This document shows positions 1 to 6,984 of a stretch of 43,361 nucleotides of DNA, one piece after another. Each line of letters opens with the position of its first letter. The first letter of the stretch is position 1. Under the pieces are notes generated by a model. It saw only the letters and a list, made by a program, of their open reading frames with translations. It made no database searches and was not told the origin of the DNA. A program made the position numbers and the translations under genes. The stretch comes from Chthoniobacteraceae bacterium (lineage in GTDB: Bacteria > Verrucomicrobiota > Verrucomicrobiia > Chthoniobacterales > Chthoniobacteraceae): assembly GCA_947476045.1 (NCBI GenBank), contig CANJNZ010000037.1, positions 1 through 43,361 on the forward strand, given 5' to 3'.

Positions 1-2
1 CG

Positions 3-128
3 CTGCACAGAACTTTGCAACTTCTGAGTGTCCATCCATTTGAGAAAATGCCTCTCCATGAACTACTTGCAAAACATGACTTCAACCCTTTGACACCGCA
101 AGATTGCAACCAATTACTACTGTGGTAG
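3..128 (+). mobile_element. C-terminal end of an IS4-type transposase (partial)
   Basis: The plus strand is open from the window edge to a TAG at 126-128. The 41 residues read like the C-terminus of IS4-family DDE transposases of the DUF4372 type: the TLQLLSV, HPFEKMPLHELL and NQLLLW blocks follow the usual pattern (LQ[IL]LSV, then FEK-P, then a tail ending NQL-L[WF]). The catalytic domain lies outside the window. About 20 bases after the stop, around 127-147, the DNA reads GTTACTGCCGGACACTCGTG, resembling from memory the CACTAGTGTCCGG-like ends of such elements. This is taken as the right end of the insertion sequence. Family assignment is by pattern memory; the opposite strand is also open here, but its translation looks far less like a protein. 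Confidence 0.65.
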
Positions 129-147
129 TTACTGCCGGACACTCGTG
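127..147 (+). repeat. Putative right terminal inverted repeat of the IS element
   Basis: The sequence just past the transposase stop contains GCCGGACACTCGTG, like the outer ends of IS4-family elements. The left end is outside the window, so neither inverted-repeat pairing nor a target duplication can be checked. Confidence 0.35.
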
Positions 148-474
148 AGTTGATGTTATTCCGCCACTCAGCGACTTTATCCGCGTCGCCGCGTATTGCG
201 GTGAATCGATCGAAAGAACCCAACGCACGGATTTGCCAGTCTTCCACTTTCTCGCGTTTGATGACGTAATTATCGAAGTATGACGAGAGGCGCCAAAGCA
301 TGGCGAGCATGACCTCAAGACCTGAGAAAAAACAGCGATCATCTGAATCGATGTGGGTAATGAAGTGGTCAATTCGCTCCTCGAACCACGAGTAAATATC
401 ATCCTTCTCATCCAAAGGATGGTCTGAACCAGAGAAAATTTTTCGGTCAATCGCGGCTAGCTTGCTCATAATAT

Positions 475-537
475 GAGTGGCGTGGGAGAAGGAAGAGAGC
501 GAGTGTTCGTCCTTTTGGCAAACCGGTTTCACGGTCA
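475..537. repeat. Diverged intergenic repeat, copy A (63 bp)
   Basis: This stretch aligns without gaps to 1263-1325; I count 46 identical positions of 63. The best conserved parts are GGAAGAGA and the GCAAaCCGGTTT...CGGTCA end. Both copies lie upstream of a minus-strand gene. It has no coding look. Confidence 0.6.
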
Positions 538-599
538 GAACCCATCTGTTGCAGTTTACTAAATGGTGTGGTGCTTGCCCTGGCCACAACCGTGAGATG

Positions 600-1178
600 C
601 TAGCCTGGGAATGTGGGACGACGGTCTGGTTTCTTTAACACCTTGAACGATTTCGTTCTCGTGGGACCTTTCGAGTATTTGTAAGTCACCTCAGAGTCCG
701 AGATATTCACGACCTGAGCATTCTCGCCCACCGGTGACGCGGATTTTTCATTCCCCGGGATATTCAGATATTCATAATCCATCTCTTCTTCTCGGACAGT
801 CACAAGTATGTAGTTGGTGCAGGGGCCGCAGTCGTTTGGAATTTCCTCCTGAATTAACATAGTCTCGCCGGAAGGGCTCAAGAATGACTTTATCCATTCA
901 GAAGGTTTTTCCTTCGGGCTCCATTCAAAATGGTTAGCCGAATGGGCGCTTTCGATAACTAAAGACTGACTCACTGAGTGAGGGGGGAAGCTTCGCTCAA
1001 CCTTATAGAAAGAGTATGACCTCATCGGCTCCTGCGCGAAAGTCTGCGGTCCTGCGCGGAATATGATGGCAAACTTTCCTGAGTGCCAAGAATACGCCGA
1101 GGTCTTTGCAGCAGACGACGAGTCGAAAGATGCGCAGTTTGAAAATGCAAACGTCGCGAGCAGGAGCAATGAGCGCAT
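600..1178 (-). CDS. Hypothetical lipoprotein-like secreted protein
   Basis: This is a 192-residue protein if started at the ATG at 1176-1178. That start is preferred over the one at 1226 because it puts a signal peptide at the very N-terminus: MRSLLLLATFAFSNCASF, a basic residue, a hydrophobic run, then a loose lipobox ending in Cys. It may therefore be a lipoprotein, though the -3/-1 residues are not ideal. The mature part has no domain I recognise; it is hydrophilic with a DCGPC pair of cysteines mid-protein and a basic C-terminal tail. The gene is flanked by the two copies of a repeated intergenic element, and its base composition looks less GC-rich than the core genes to the right, which suggests acquired DNA. 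Confidence 0.6.
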   Translation of the reverse strand: MRSLLLLATFAFSNCASFDSSSAAKTSAYSWHSGKFAIIFRAGPQTFAQEPMRSYSFYKVERSFPPHSVSQSLVIESAHSANHFEWSPKEKPSEWIKSFLSPSGETMLIQEEIPNDCGPCTNYILVTVREEEMDYEYLNIPGNEKSASPVGENAQVVNISDSEVTYKYSKGPTRTKSFKVLKKPDRRPTFPG

Positions 1179-1262
1179 TATCTGACGATAACGCCCCTGA
1201 GTGGTGCGCGCATGAACGCCTATCATAGTTTATGCAGCAGTGGGTTGGCAGGGGCGGAATGC

Positions 1263-1325
1263 GGTTGGCATGGCGGAGGGAAGAGAACGGGCTTCCGTCT
1301 CTTTAGCAATCCGGTTTTACCGTCA
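1263..1325. repeat. Diverged intergenic repeat, copy B (63 bp)
   Basis: Homologous to copy A at 475-537 (46 of 63 identical, no gaps, same orientation). The wider gap 1179-1454 also contains an 8-bp inverted repeat (CGCCCCTG near 1191, CAGGGGCG near 1249). A short plus-strand frame at 1212-1397 runs straight through the repeat and is not taken as a gene. Confidence 0.6.
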
Positions 1326-1454
1326 CATATAAGGCAAAGAATCAGTGTGCCCTATTTTCAGCTATCGCGCCACGACGGCCCGTCACCGAGCTTGTAGTCC
1401 TGTGCGTCCCGAGGAAGCCTTGCCGGAAACACTTCACGAGGATACCATCTGCCC

Positions 1455-1679
1455 ATGAACTACGAACATCTCATCACAGTTGAGCCTGGCAAGCGCAGTG
1501 GCAAGCCGTGCATTCGCGGGATGCGGATTACTGTTTACGACGTGCTGGAGTATCTCGCTTCTGGAATGACCGAGGACGAGATTCTGGCCGATTTCTCCGA
1601 GCTGACGCGCGAGGACATCAAGGCGTGTCTCTCATTCGCCGCCGACCGCGAACGCAAGCTCTTTAACGCCGCCGCGTGA
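1455..1679 (+). CDS. DUF433 antitoxin
   Basis: A 74-residue protein of the DUF433 family, small helical DNA-binding proteins usually found as antitoxins beside a PIN-like partner. The family signature is visible: an N-terminal ITVEPGKRSGKPCIRGMRI block, followed by a VYDVLEYLASGMTEDEIL helical segment and DFSELTREDIKACLSFAAD. Length is normal. The stop overlaps the start of the downstream toxin gene by 4 bp (GTGA at 1676), so the two are almost certainly translated together. Like other toxin-antitoxin pairs, the operon probably represses itself. Its place next to IS remains and repeated elements fits a mobile module. Confidence 0.88.
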   Translation: MNYEHLITVEPGKRSGKPCIRGMRITVYDVLEYLASGMTEDEILADFSELTREDIKACLSFAADRERKLFNAAA

Positions 1680-2008
1680 AGCTGCTCCTCGATGAGAATC
1701 TGTCCGATAGAGTCGTCCCACAGATTCTCGACCTCTATCCCGACTCTACGCACGTCAAGTCCCACGGCCTCATTCACACCGACGACGTGCTCATCTGGAC
1801 TTTCGCCCAACAACACGGCTACACCATCGTTTCCAAGGACGCTGACTTTCATCAACGCAGCTTGGTCTTTGGTCATCCTCCCAAACTCGTCTTCCTGCGC
1901 GTCGGCAATTGCCCGACCAGCCACATCACAGAGCTTCTTCGTTCCAACTATGTCCTGCTATCGGCATTCGACTCCGACCCGAACACCAGCATCTTGGTTC
2001 TTCAGTAG
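1676..2008 (+). CDS. DUF5615 PIN-like toxin
   Basis: A 110-residue protein of the DUF5615 (PIN-like, Mut7-C-related) family, the usual toxin partner of DUF433. It starts with GTG inside the antitoxin stop. The N-terminal LLLDENLSDRVV block carries the Asp6/Glu7 pair expected in the metal site, and the VSKDADF block gives Asp55 and Asp57, the second acidic cluster. A ribonuclease activity is expected from the fold but is not shown by the sequence. The gene ends 21 bp from the convergent outer-membrane protein gene. Confidence 0.85.
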   Translation: MKLLLDENLSDRVVPQILDLYPDSTHVKSHGLIHTDDVLIWTFAQQHGYTIVSKDADFHQRSLVFGHPPKLVFLRVGNCPTSHITELLRSNYVLLSAFDSDPNTSILVLQ

Positions 2009-2029
2009 GAAAACTCCTCGCGCGGCACT

Positions 2030-4492
2030 TTAGAAAGTGAGCGTGACCGTCATGATCGCATTCCACAGGACGCTGTCGGCTTCGCCTTCGTGGCTCTTGT
2101 CGCCGAAGCCATTCACTTGATCGGTGTTTAGGCGGTAAATGTCCTTGTAGCCTTTGTCGGGGAAGAAGAGGCCGATGCCCATGCCGACGATGATGTTGTC
2201 CGTGAGGAGCGGGCGGTATTTCATGCCGAAGCTCACGTCCCAGCCGAGGCGGTCGTCCACTTTGTTCGTTTGCAGCGCGTGCTCGATGGGCGCGGTCTGG
2301 TCGAACCAAATGTAGTTCGCGTTGAAGAATGCGCGGAGGCGTGGCGTCACGTCGGCGTCGAGGCCGAACCCGAGGATTTTCACGCCGGGGTTCACGAAGT
2401 TCGACTGCCCCTCGGTTTTGCTGCTGCGGAGGCTCGTGAGGAGGCTGTCCGGGTTTTTCAAATTCACCGCTGTGCCCGCGAGGTTGATGCCCTCGTGGAC
2501 ATACCAGCTAAACGGCCCGCCGACGAAATTCGGCGCGTCGAGAATGCTGTCGAAACCGGTCGCGTGCTCGTCCGTCGGATTGCGGTCGCCGCTCGCCCAG
2601 AAACCGCTGAGTTTGAAGCGCAGCCAGTCGCGGTCGTAGCTCAGTTCCGCTGCGGCCATCTGCGCATTCACATCCACGCGGCGGCCTGCGAGGCCGTTGA
2701 GTTCATCTTCGCCGAGCGCCCAGTAAAATGCGTGCGTGAGGTTCCAGCGACCGATGTGGCCGTCGCCAGCCCAGCCGAGATACGCCACGCGCACATCGTG
2801 CTCCGTTGAAAAATCACCCAGCGGCGCGGGGCGGACGAGGAAGTCGTTTTTGTCGTAGTGACGCTGGCCGTCATCCCAGTTCATGTGAAACGAAGCCTCC
2901 GCCGTGTAGCCCTTCCACAGAAAATCCTGACGGTAAATGTTGGCGATGAGCACCTGCTGGTCGCGCGCGTCGAATGTGTTCAGCCCGCTGTAGGTGTCCT
3001 TCTCGCGCATGTTGAAATACGCGAGGTTGTATTGCGTGCGGTTGTTGTCGTGGTTTCCAAACAGGCGGATGCCGAGATTCGTGTCGTTGAAAATGAAGCC
3101 GCGAAAATCCGACACGAACGGCTGGATGCCCCAACGCGAAGTCCAGAAATCGTAGTTATCACTGAGGTCGCCGAGGTGATACTCGAAGAACAATTCCTGC
3201 AACGCGATCCAGTCCTTGTGACGGTAGGTGTTCCTCGTCCCGGCGAAGTCCTTTTCGTGATCACGATTTTCTTTGGCCTTTTTCCCGGGCTTCGGATCGT
3301 TCGTTACCGGGTCCACATCTACAAATGCATTTGCTCCTCCCGCCGGGCGCAGTTGCGGCGCGATGTAGCGGAAAATATCCGCCGGGTTCACCACCTTGGA
3401 AAGCGGCTTCACCGCCCCGCCCTGCACATTCACGCTACCCGATGCTTTCGGCGTTGCGCCGATTTTGGACGTGTCTGGTTCGGGGCCGCTGCGGCGATCC
3501 ACACCGCGCGGATCTGGGTCGAGCAGGTTTTGCTCGCGCACCCATATCCAGTTGTCGTTTTTCACCACCTGCGCACGGAAGAGCCACTCGACAGGCTTGA
3601 ACGATGTCTCACCTTTGAAAATTTCCACCGAGAGCGAGCGGTCATCTACAATCAGCCATTGCTCGCCGCGCCCGAAAAACTCCGAGCTGTTCGGCGTCGC
3701 CGCACTCACGCCGCTCGGCACGGGGAGACGGCGGTATTCAAACAGCGAAAAGTTTTTCAGCGTGATGTTCGCAAAAATATCCTGCCCGTAAATCGGGTAA
3801 TCACCCTTGAGCTTCGACTGCTCGTAGGGGTGCCACCATTTGATCGTCTCACGTCCGTCGCCGTAGGGCGTCTCGTGCGAAGGGTCGAGATAGCGCTGCC
3901 ATTTCGGAAATGGAATGGCCCAGCGATTTGCAATGGGCGAAGTCCCCGGCAAAAGTCCCAGCCCTTCCCGACCGAGCGGGTATTCACGGTAGTGAAAAAT
4001 ATTGTCCCTCTGGCGCTGCGAACGCACACCCGAGCGAGGTAGACGCAGACGCCCCGGCTCATCAACATTGTCGAAGCGCGGCACATACAAAAAGTCCTCC
4101 GGGAAAAGCGAAGGCCGATCGCGCAATTCACCCGGCTGCGGCGCAGGCAGCGCATCCGGAATGAGCGGCGATCCTGTTCCGCCGAGCACCCCGTCATCCA
4201 GCGGCGAACCCGTCGGTAATTTCGGCTCGCTCTTCACCGGCTCCGGCTTCGCAGGCGGAGGTGCATCCGGCGCCTCCGGCAGCGGGCGCACTTTCGGATG
4301 CGGCACCTTGAACGAATCCACACTACTGCCCGGATCGGGATTAAACTGCGAAGGAGCTTTCGGCGGCGATTTCTGCCGCTCGGAGTGAACCGGCTCCTCC
4401 TCCGCTTTATTCACCAACGGGTGTGCGCAGAACCCTGTGCTCAGGATACATGCCGTCGTGGCTGCGATCGCGGCTGGTCGGGTTGGAAGCAT
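2030..4492 (-). CDS. Large outer-membrane beta-barrel protein with proline-rich N-terminus
   Basis: A 820-residue protein. A signal-peptide-like N-terminus (about residues 1-28) is followed by a long Pro/Lys/Ser-rich linker (to ~120). A soluble section (to ~400) is rich in aromatics, and the C-terminal half has alternating aromatic/polar strands (for example GIRLFGNHDNNRTQYNLAYF and LRAFFNANYIWFD). The chain ends in TVTLTF; a terminal Phe is the classic BAM signal of outer-membrane barrels. The barrel section resembles porin-like or alginate-export-like proteins, but I cannot name a family. A Lys/Glu/Asp-rich segment near residues 405-425 separates the two halves. tRNA-Arg lies just upstream on the same strand. 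Confidence 0.72.
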   Translation of the reverse strand: MLPTRPAAIAATTACILSTGFCAHPLVNKAEEEPVHSERQKSPPKAPSQFNPDPGSSVDSFKVPHPKVRPLPEAPDAPPPAKPEPVKSEPKLPTGSPLDDGVLGGTGSPLIPDALPAPQPGELRDRPSLFPEDFLYVPRFDNVDEPGRLRLPRSGVRSQRQRDNIFHYREYPLGREGLGLLPGTSPIANRWAIPFPKWQRYLDPSHETPYGDGRETIKWWHPYEQSKLKGDYPIYGQDIFANITLKNFSLFEYRRLPVPSGVSAATPNSSEFFGRGEQWLIVDDRSLSVEIFKGETSFKPVEWLFRAQVVKNDNWIWVREQNLLDPDPRGVDRRSGPEPDTSKIGATPKASGSVNVQGGAVKPLSKVVNPADIFRYIAPQLRPAGGANAFVDVDPVTNDPKPGKKAKENRDHEKDFAGTRNTYRHKDWIALQELFFEYHLGDLSDNYDFWTSRWGIQPFVSDFRGFIFNDTNLGIRLFGNHDNNRTQYNLAYFNMREKDTYSGLNTFDARDQQVLIANIYRQDFLWKGYTAEASFHMNWDDGQRHYDKNDFLVRPAPLGDFSTEHDVRVAYLGWAGDGHIGRWNLTHAFYWALGEDELNGLAGRRVDVNAQMAAAELSYDRDWLRFKLSGFWASGDRNPTDEHATGFDSILDAPNFVGGPFSWYVHEGINLAGTAVNLKNPDSLLTSLRSSKTEGQSNFVNPGVKILGFGLDADVTPRLRAFFNANYIWFDQTAPIEHALQTNKVDDRLGWDVSFGMKYRPLLTDNIIVGMGIGLFFPDKGYKDIYRLNTDQVNGFGDKSHEGEADSVLWNAIMTVTLTF

Positions 4493-4546
4493 TTCGTGTT
4501 GGATTTACTCGGTCCCACCCACCTTTTGCAACACTTCGCAAAAGAG

Positions 4547-4621
4547 CGTCCCCGGCGTGACTCGAACACGCGACCGGCCGCTTAGAAGGCGGCTGCTCTA
4601 TTCCAACTGAGCTACGGGGAC
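4547..4621 (-). tRNA. tRNA-Arg (anticodon TCT)
   Basis: On the minus strand the 75 bases fold as a full cloverleaf. The acceptor stem is GTCCCCG/CGGGGAC, the D arm contains AGCTCAGTTGG, the anticodon stem-loop is CCGCC-TTCTAA-GCGG with anticodon TCT, and the T arm has GTTCGAGTC. The discriminator base is G. No CCA is encoded. Confidence 0.95.
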
Positions 4622-4697
4622 TTTCAAAACCGACGCGCAGTTTCATAACGCATCACACCGAAAACGGCGAGAGCTTTTCAAAGCCATGCACGTGAAA

Positions 4698-4711
4698 TGT
4701 GAAATTTCACA
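4698..4711. promoter_or_regulatory. 14-bp perfect palindrome in the nrdR upstream region
   Basis: TGTGAAATTTCACA is a perfect palindrome, preceded by a second GTGAAAT half-site at 4692. It lies in the 255-bp gap between tRNA-Arg and nrdR, which holds no gene. It does not look like the usual NrdR box. It could be an operator for another regulator, or chance. Confidence 0.3.
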
Positions 4712-4876
4712 ATAACGAATCGTCTGAATATTCAGGAAAGATCAAAAAAACATCCGCCTCTTTGTAGCCTTGCTAAAAATCCGCGAGTTTTAGTCGCTCC
4801 ACGTTTTTGGATTTGGCGTTGACCGACCCATTACTTGTGTTAAACGCAGTGCTTTCCGGCACCCTGCCACAAAATC

Positions 4877-5365
4877 ATGTATTGCCCCAAGTGTAGCAGC
4901 CTTGAAGATAAAGTGATTGATTCCCGGCTGTCCAAGGACGGTCGAAGCATCCGCCGTCGCCGCGAATGTCTGGCCTGCGCCCACCGATTCACCACATACG
5001 AGGAGGTGGAGCGCACCGAGTTACGCGTGGCCAAACGCGATGGACGAAGTGAACCCTTTAATAAAGAGAAGCTGCTGAACGGCATGATCAAAGCGTGCGA
5101 AAAGCGCCCGGTCAGCGTGGATCAACTCGAACAAATCTCTGACGAAATCATCGCGACACTGGGCTCGGAGTTTCGGCGCGAAGTGCCGAGCACCGTGATA
5201 GGTGCAAAGGTGATGGCGGCGCTGCACGAACTCGATGAAGTGGCCTACGTGCGCTACGCGAGTGTGTATCGGCACTTCCAGGACATAGGAGAATTCATTC
5301 ACGAAATCCAGAAACTCGAAAAGCGCCCTCGCAAAGGCGGTGCGCAAACCGAACTCTTCAAGTGA
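4877..5365 (+). CDS. nrdR: Transcriptional repressor NrdR
   Basis: A 162-residue NrdR, the zinc-finger and ATP-cone repressor of ribonucleotide reductase genes; it senses ATP/dATP and binds NrdR boxes. The zinc ribbon is complete (Cys3, Cys6, Cys31, Cys34) and is followed by the conserved DSR...RRRREC segment. The ATP-cone spans about residues 47-137 and ends with the typical YVRYASVYRHFQDI block. Length is normal for the family. No ribonucleotide reductase gene is in the window. The stop overlaps the GTG start of the next gene by 4 bp, making nrdR the first gene of a long coupled run. Confidence 0.97.
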   Translation: MYCPKCSSLEDKVIDSRLSKDGRSIRRRRECLACAHRFTTYEEVERTELRVAKRDGRSEPFNKEKLLNGMIKACEKRPVSVDQLEQISDEIIATLGSEFRREVPSTVIGAKVMAALHELDEVAYVRYASVYRHFQDIGEFIHEIQKLEKRPRKGGAQTELFK

Positions 5366-5940
5366 TCGCATACCGCGACGGACTTCCTTTGATTGCGCTG
5401 GCAAACAGCCAGGTGGTCGCCTTCGAACGCGAATGGCTGGTCCGTGCGCTGAATGTCGCGGCGCAGCGGGCGGGCTATGCGAAGTGGTGGCTCGCCCCGC
5501 ACATCGCAGAGAGCGTGCAGGTGTGGCTGGAGGGAATGCCGGATGTGCGGGTGATGCCGGTGGCGCAGTTTACGCGGGCGGTGCGTGCGGCATTGCAGGT
5601 GGTCGGCTACGCGGAAGTGGGCGAGCGTTTTGAAGCGGCGTCACCTTTCTCGCGCATCTCGCTCATCGAGGTCGCGCAGGAGGCGGGAAATGGCTACGAA
5701 CTTGCGTTCTTCAACACGCTGGGCCGTCGCCTGCACGAGGTGCTGGAACTTGGCGGGAGCTATTGCGAACTCATCGGCCTCGAAACGTGCGTAAAGCTCC
5801 TGAGGCAGAAAAAACACTGGTGCAGCGGTTGCGATGCACTGCGTTCGGAGATCGTCATTTTTGCACGCGAGCAAAGCGGCATCGTCTGCCGAGGCTCCGA
5901 GGAAAAACCGGGGCGCGAACTTTTTCTCCACGTCGCATGA
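5362..5940 (+). CDS. Hypothetical protein with C-terminal CxxC
   Basis: A 192-residue protein starting at a GTG that overlaps the nrdR stop (GTGA) and ending in ATGA with the next gene, so it is translationally coupled on both sides. I do not recognise a domain. The body is mixed alpha/beta with a conserved-looking FNTLGRRLHEVLELGG segment. Near the C-terminus a Cys154-x2-Cys157 motif (HWCSGC) could bind metal or be redox active. There is no signal peptide or membrane segment. Position between nrdR and a HIT protein suggests a cytosolic nucleotide-related role, which is inference only. Confidence 0.75.
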   Translation: MIAYRDGLPLIALANSQVVAFEREWLVRALNVAAQRAGYAKWWLAPHIAESVQVWLEGMPDVRVMPVAQFTRAVRAALQVVGYAEVGERFEAASPFSRISLIEVAQEAGNGYELAFFNTLGRRLHEVLELGGSYCELIGLETCVKLLRQKKHWCSGCDALRSEIVIFAREQSGIVCRGSEEKPGRELFLHVA

Positions 5941-6275
5941 CCATCTTTGAAAAAATCGCCAGCGGTGAAATTCCCGCGAAACTCATCCACGAAGCCGAGG
6001 ACTTCGTCGCCTTTCACGACGTGAAACCGCAAGCGCCTGTGCATGTGCTCATCATCCCGCGCAAGTGCATCCCGCGCGTAGCGCTCGCCGGAAACGGGCA
6101 TGCAGATTTGCTCGGGAGGATGCTGCTCGCATCGCGCGAAATCGCAGAAAAACTCGGCGTGCTCGAAAGCGGCTACCGACTCGTCATCAACAACGGACGC
6201 GACGCCGGCGAAAGCGTGCCGCACCTGCACATCCACCTGCTTGCGGGACGCTCGCTGCAATGGCCACCGGGATGA
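5937..6275 (+). CDS. HIT family nucleotide-binding hydrolase
   Basis: A 112-residue histidine-triad protein of the Hint/HinT type, which hydrolyses AMP-linked substrates such as adenosine phosphoramidates. The start is the ATG at 5937, overlapping the previous stop as ATGA; longer readings begin inside the upstream gene. The N-terminal IFEKIASGEIPAKLIHE block is typical of Hint proteins, and the catalytic triad is intact as HLHIH (His96, His98, His100), preceded by NNGRDAGESVPH. Length is normal. The next gene is separated by a repeat-rich spacer. Confidence 0.95.
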   Translation: MTIFEKIASGEIPAKLIHEAEDFVAFHDVKPQAPVHVLIIPRKCIPRVALAGNGHADLLGRMLLASREIAEKLGVLESGYRLVINNGRDAGESVPHLHIHLLAGRSLQWPPG

Positions 6276-6294
6276 TGATGAAAATGACGGATGA

Positions 6295-6387
6295 CGGATG
6301 ACGAATTCCGAATGACGAATGAACACTCGCCGCGCAGTCGCTGCGTCATTCGACATTCCACATTCGTCATTCGGAATTCGTCATCCG
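6295..6387. repeat. Perfect 27-bp inverted repeat (6295-6321 / 6361-6387)
   Basis: The arms 6295-6321 and 6361-6387 are exact reverse complements over 27 bp, with a 39-base spacer that contains further partial copies (CGTCATTCGACATTCC). The motif is built from GAATGACGAAT and GAATTC units. When translated it gives 'SFVIRNS' and 'DEFRMTN'-like strings, which I recall as frequent spurious ORFs in verrucomicrobial and planctomycete genomes. It is thus probably a member of a dispersed repeat family. It could form a strong hairpin between the HIT gene and the methyltransferase-like gene. Confidence 0.85.
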
Positions 6388-6408
6388 ACATTTCACCCAC
6401 CCTTTTCA

Positions 6409-6984
6409 ATGATTGATCAATTACTCCACTGGCTACCCATAGTCACTGTGCTCGCAATTTTCGCCGAACGAATGCGCGAAGTCTCCACGAAGCGCGAGAC
6501 CGTGCCAGGTAAGAAGCAGGAGAAACTCACCTTCAACCTCTTCATGTTCTGCGGCGTCGCCATCGTCGTGGGAGGCATCGCGGAATATCTGCTGCTCGGT
6601 TTGGATTTCTGGTGGCCGACGTTCTTTATTGGACTGCCGATGTCTATTGCGTCCTTCGCAATCCGGCGTGCTGCCATCCGTGCACTCGGTCGTTTCTGGA
6701 GCCTGCATGTTGAGATGCGGGATGGGCATGAATTTGTGCAGACCGGGCCTTTTGCCATGGCGAGGCACCCTGTATATTTTTCAATGATTCTCGAACTGTT
6801 CGGTATCGGCCTCGTGCTTAACGCATGGTTCACGCTCGCCGGTGTGTTCGCTATTTTTATTCCCACTATGCTCACCCGTGTGCGTATCGAGGAGCGAGCG
6901 CTCGTCGAAAAATTTGGCGACGCCTATCGCGCCTACATGGAAACGACTCCCGCCATCATCCCTCGCGGCGCTCGCAGCAAATGA
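6409..6984 (+). CDS. Isoprenylcysteine carboxyl methyltransferase-like membrane protein
   Basis: A 191-residue integral membrane protein with about four hydrophobic segments. The start chosen is the ATG at 6409; a longer reading would run into the inverted repeat. The C-terminal half carries the SAM-binding signature of the ICMT/PEMT-like family: GPFAMARHPVYFSMILE followed by the EERALVEKFGDAYRAYM block. Bacterial members methylate unknown small or lipid substrates. The stop overlaps the ketoacyl-synthase start (ATGA at 6981), so the two may act on one lipid-like product; that is inference. Confidence 0.85.
   Translation: MIDQLLHWLPIVTVLAIFAERMREVSTKRETVPGKKQEKLTFNLFMFCGVAIVVGGIAEYLLLGLDFWWPTFFIGLPMSIASFAIRRAAIRALGRFWSLHVEMRDGHEFVQTGPFAMARHPVYFSMILELFGIGLVLNAWFTLAGVFAIFIPTMLTRVRIEERALVEKFGDAYRAYMETTPAIIPRGARSK

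Larger units (their letters stand above)
1..469 (-). pseudogene. Hypothetical protein, apparently truncated by the IS element
   Basis: Reading leftwards from the ATG at 467-469, the frame is open to the window edge. The first ~108 residues look like a genuine acidic soluble protein (start MSKLAAIDRKIF, then a DDIYSWFEERIDHFITHID block and an EVMLAMLWRLSSYFDNYVI block). From about position 147 leftwards the frame runs into the putative IS end and the antisense of the transposase, and the translation becomes Ser/Cys-rich and unlike a protein. The natural C-terminus is therefore probably lost and replaced by IS-derived codons. I do not recognise the family and assign no function. The start codon lies 6 bp from a copy of a repeated intergenic element (475-537). 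Confidence 0.55.

Noticed and set aside
1180-1260. Possible integron attC site (TAACGCC start, GTTGGCA end)
   Set aside because: The R'' and R' cores do not pair with each other; only an 8-bp GC inverted repeat is real.
1212-1397. Short plus-strand ORF of 61 codons
   Set aside because: It runs through the repeated intergenic element and has no protein-like pattern.
2858-4042. Long plus-strand ORF of 394 codons
   Set aside because: It is antisense to the outer-membrane barrel gene and its translation has no domain pattern.
5763-5936. Upstream extension of the HIT gene
   Set aside because: It lies inside the preceding gene; the ATG at 5937 gives the family's normal N-terminus.
6825-6980. Upstream extension of the ketoacyl-synthase gene
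   Set aside because: It overlaps the methyltransferase-like gene; ATG 6981 gives the normal N-terminus.
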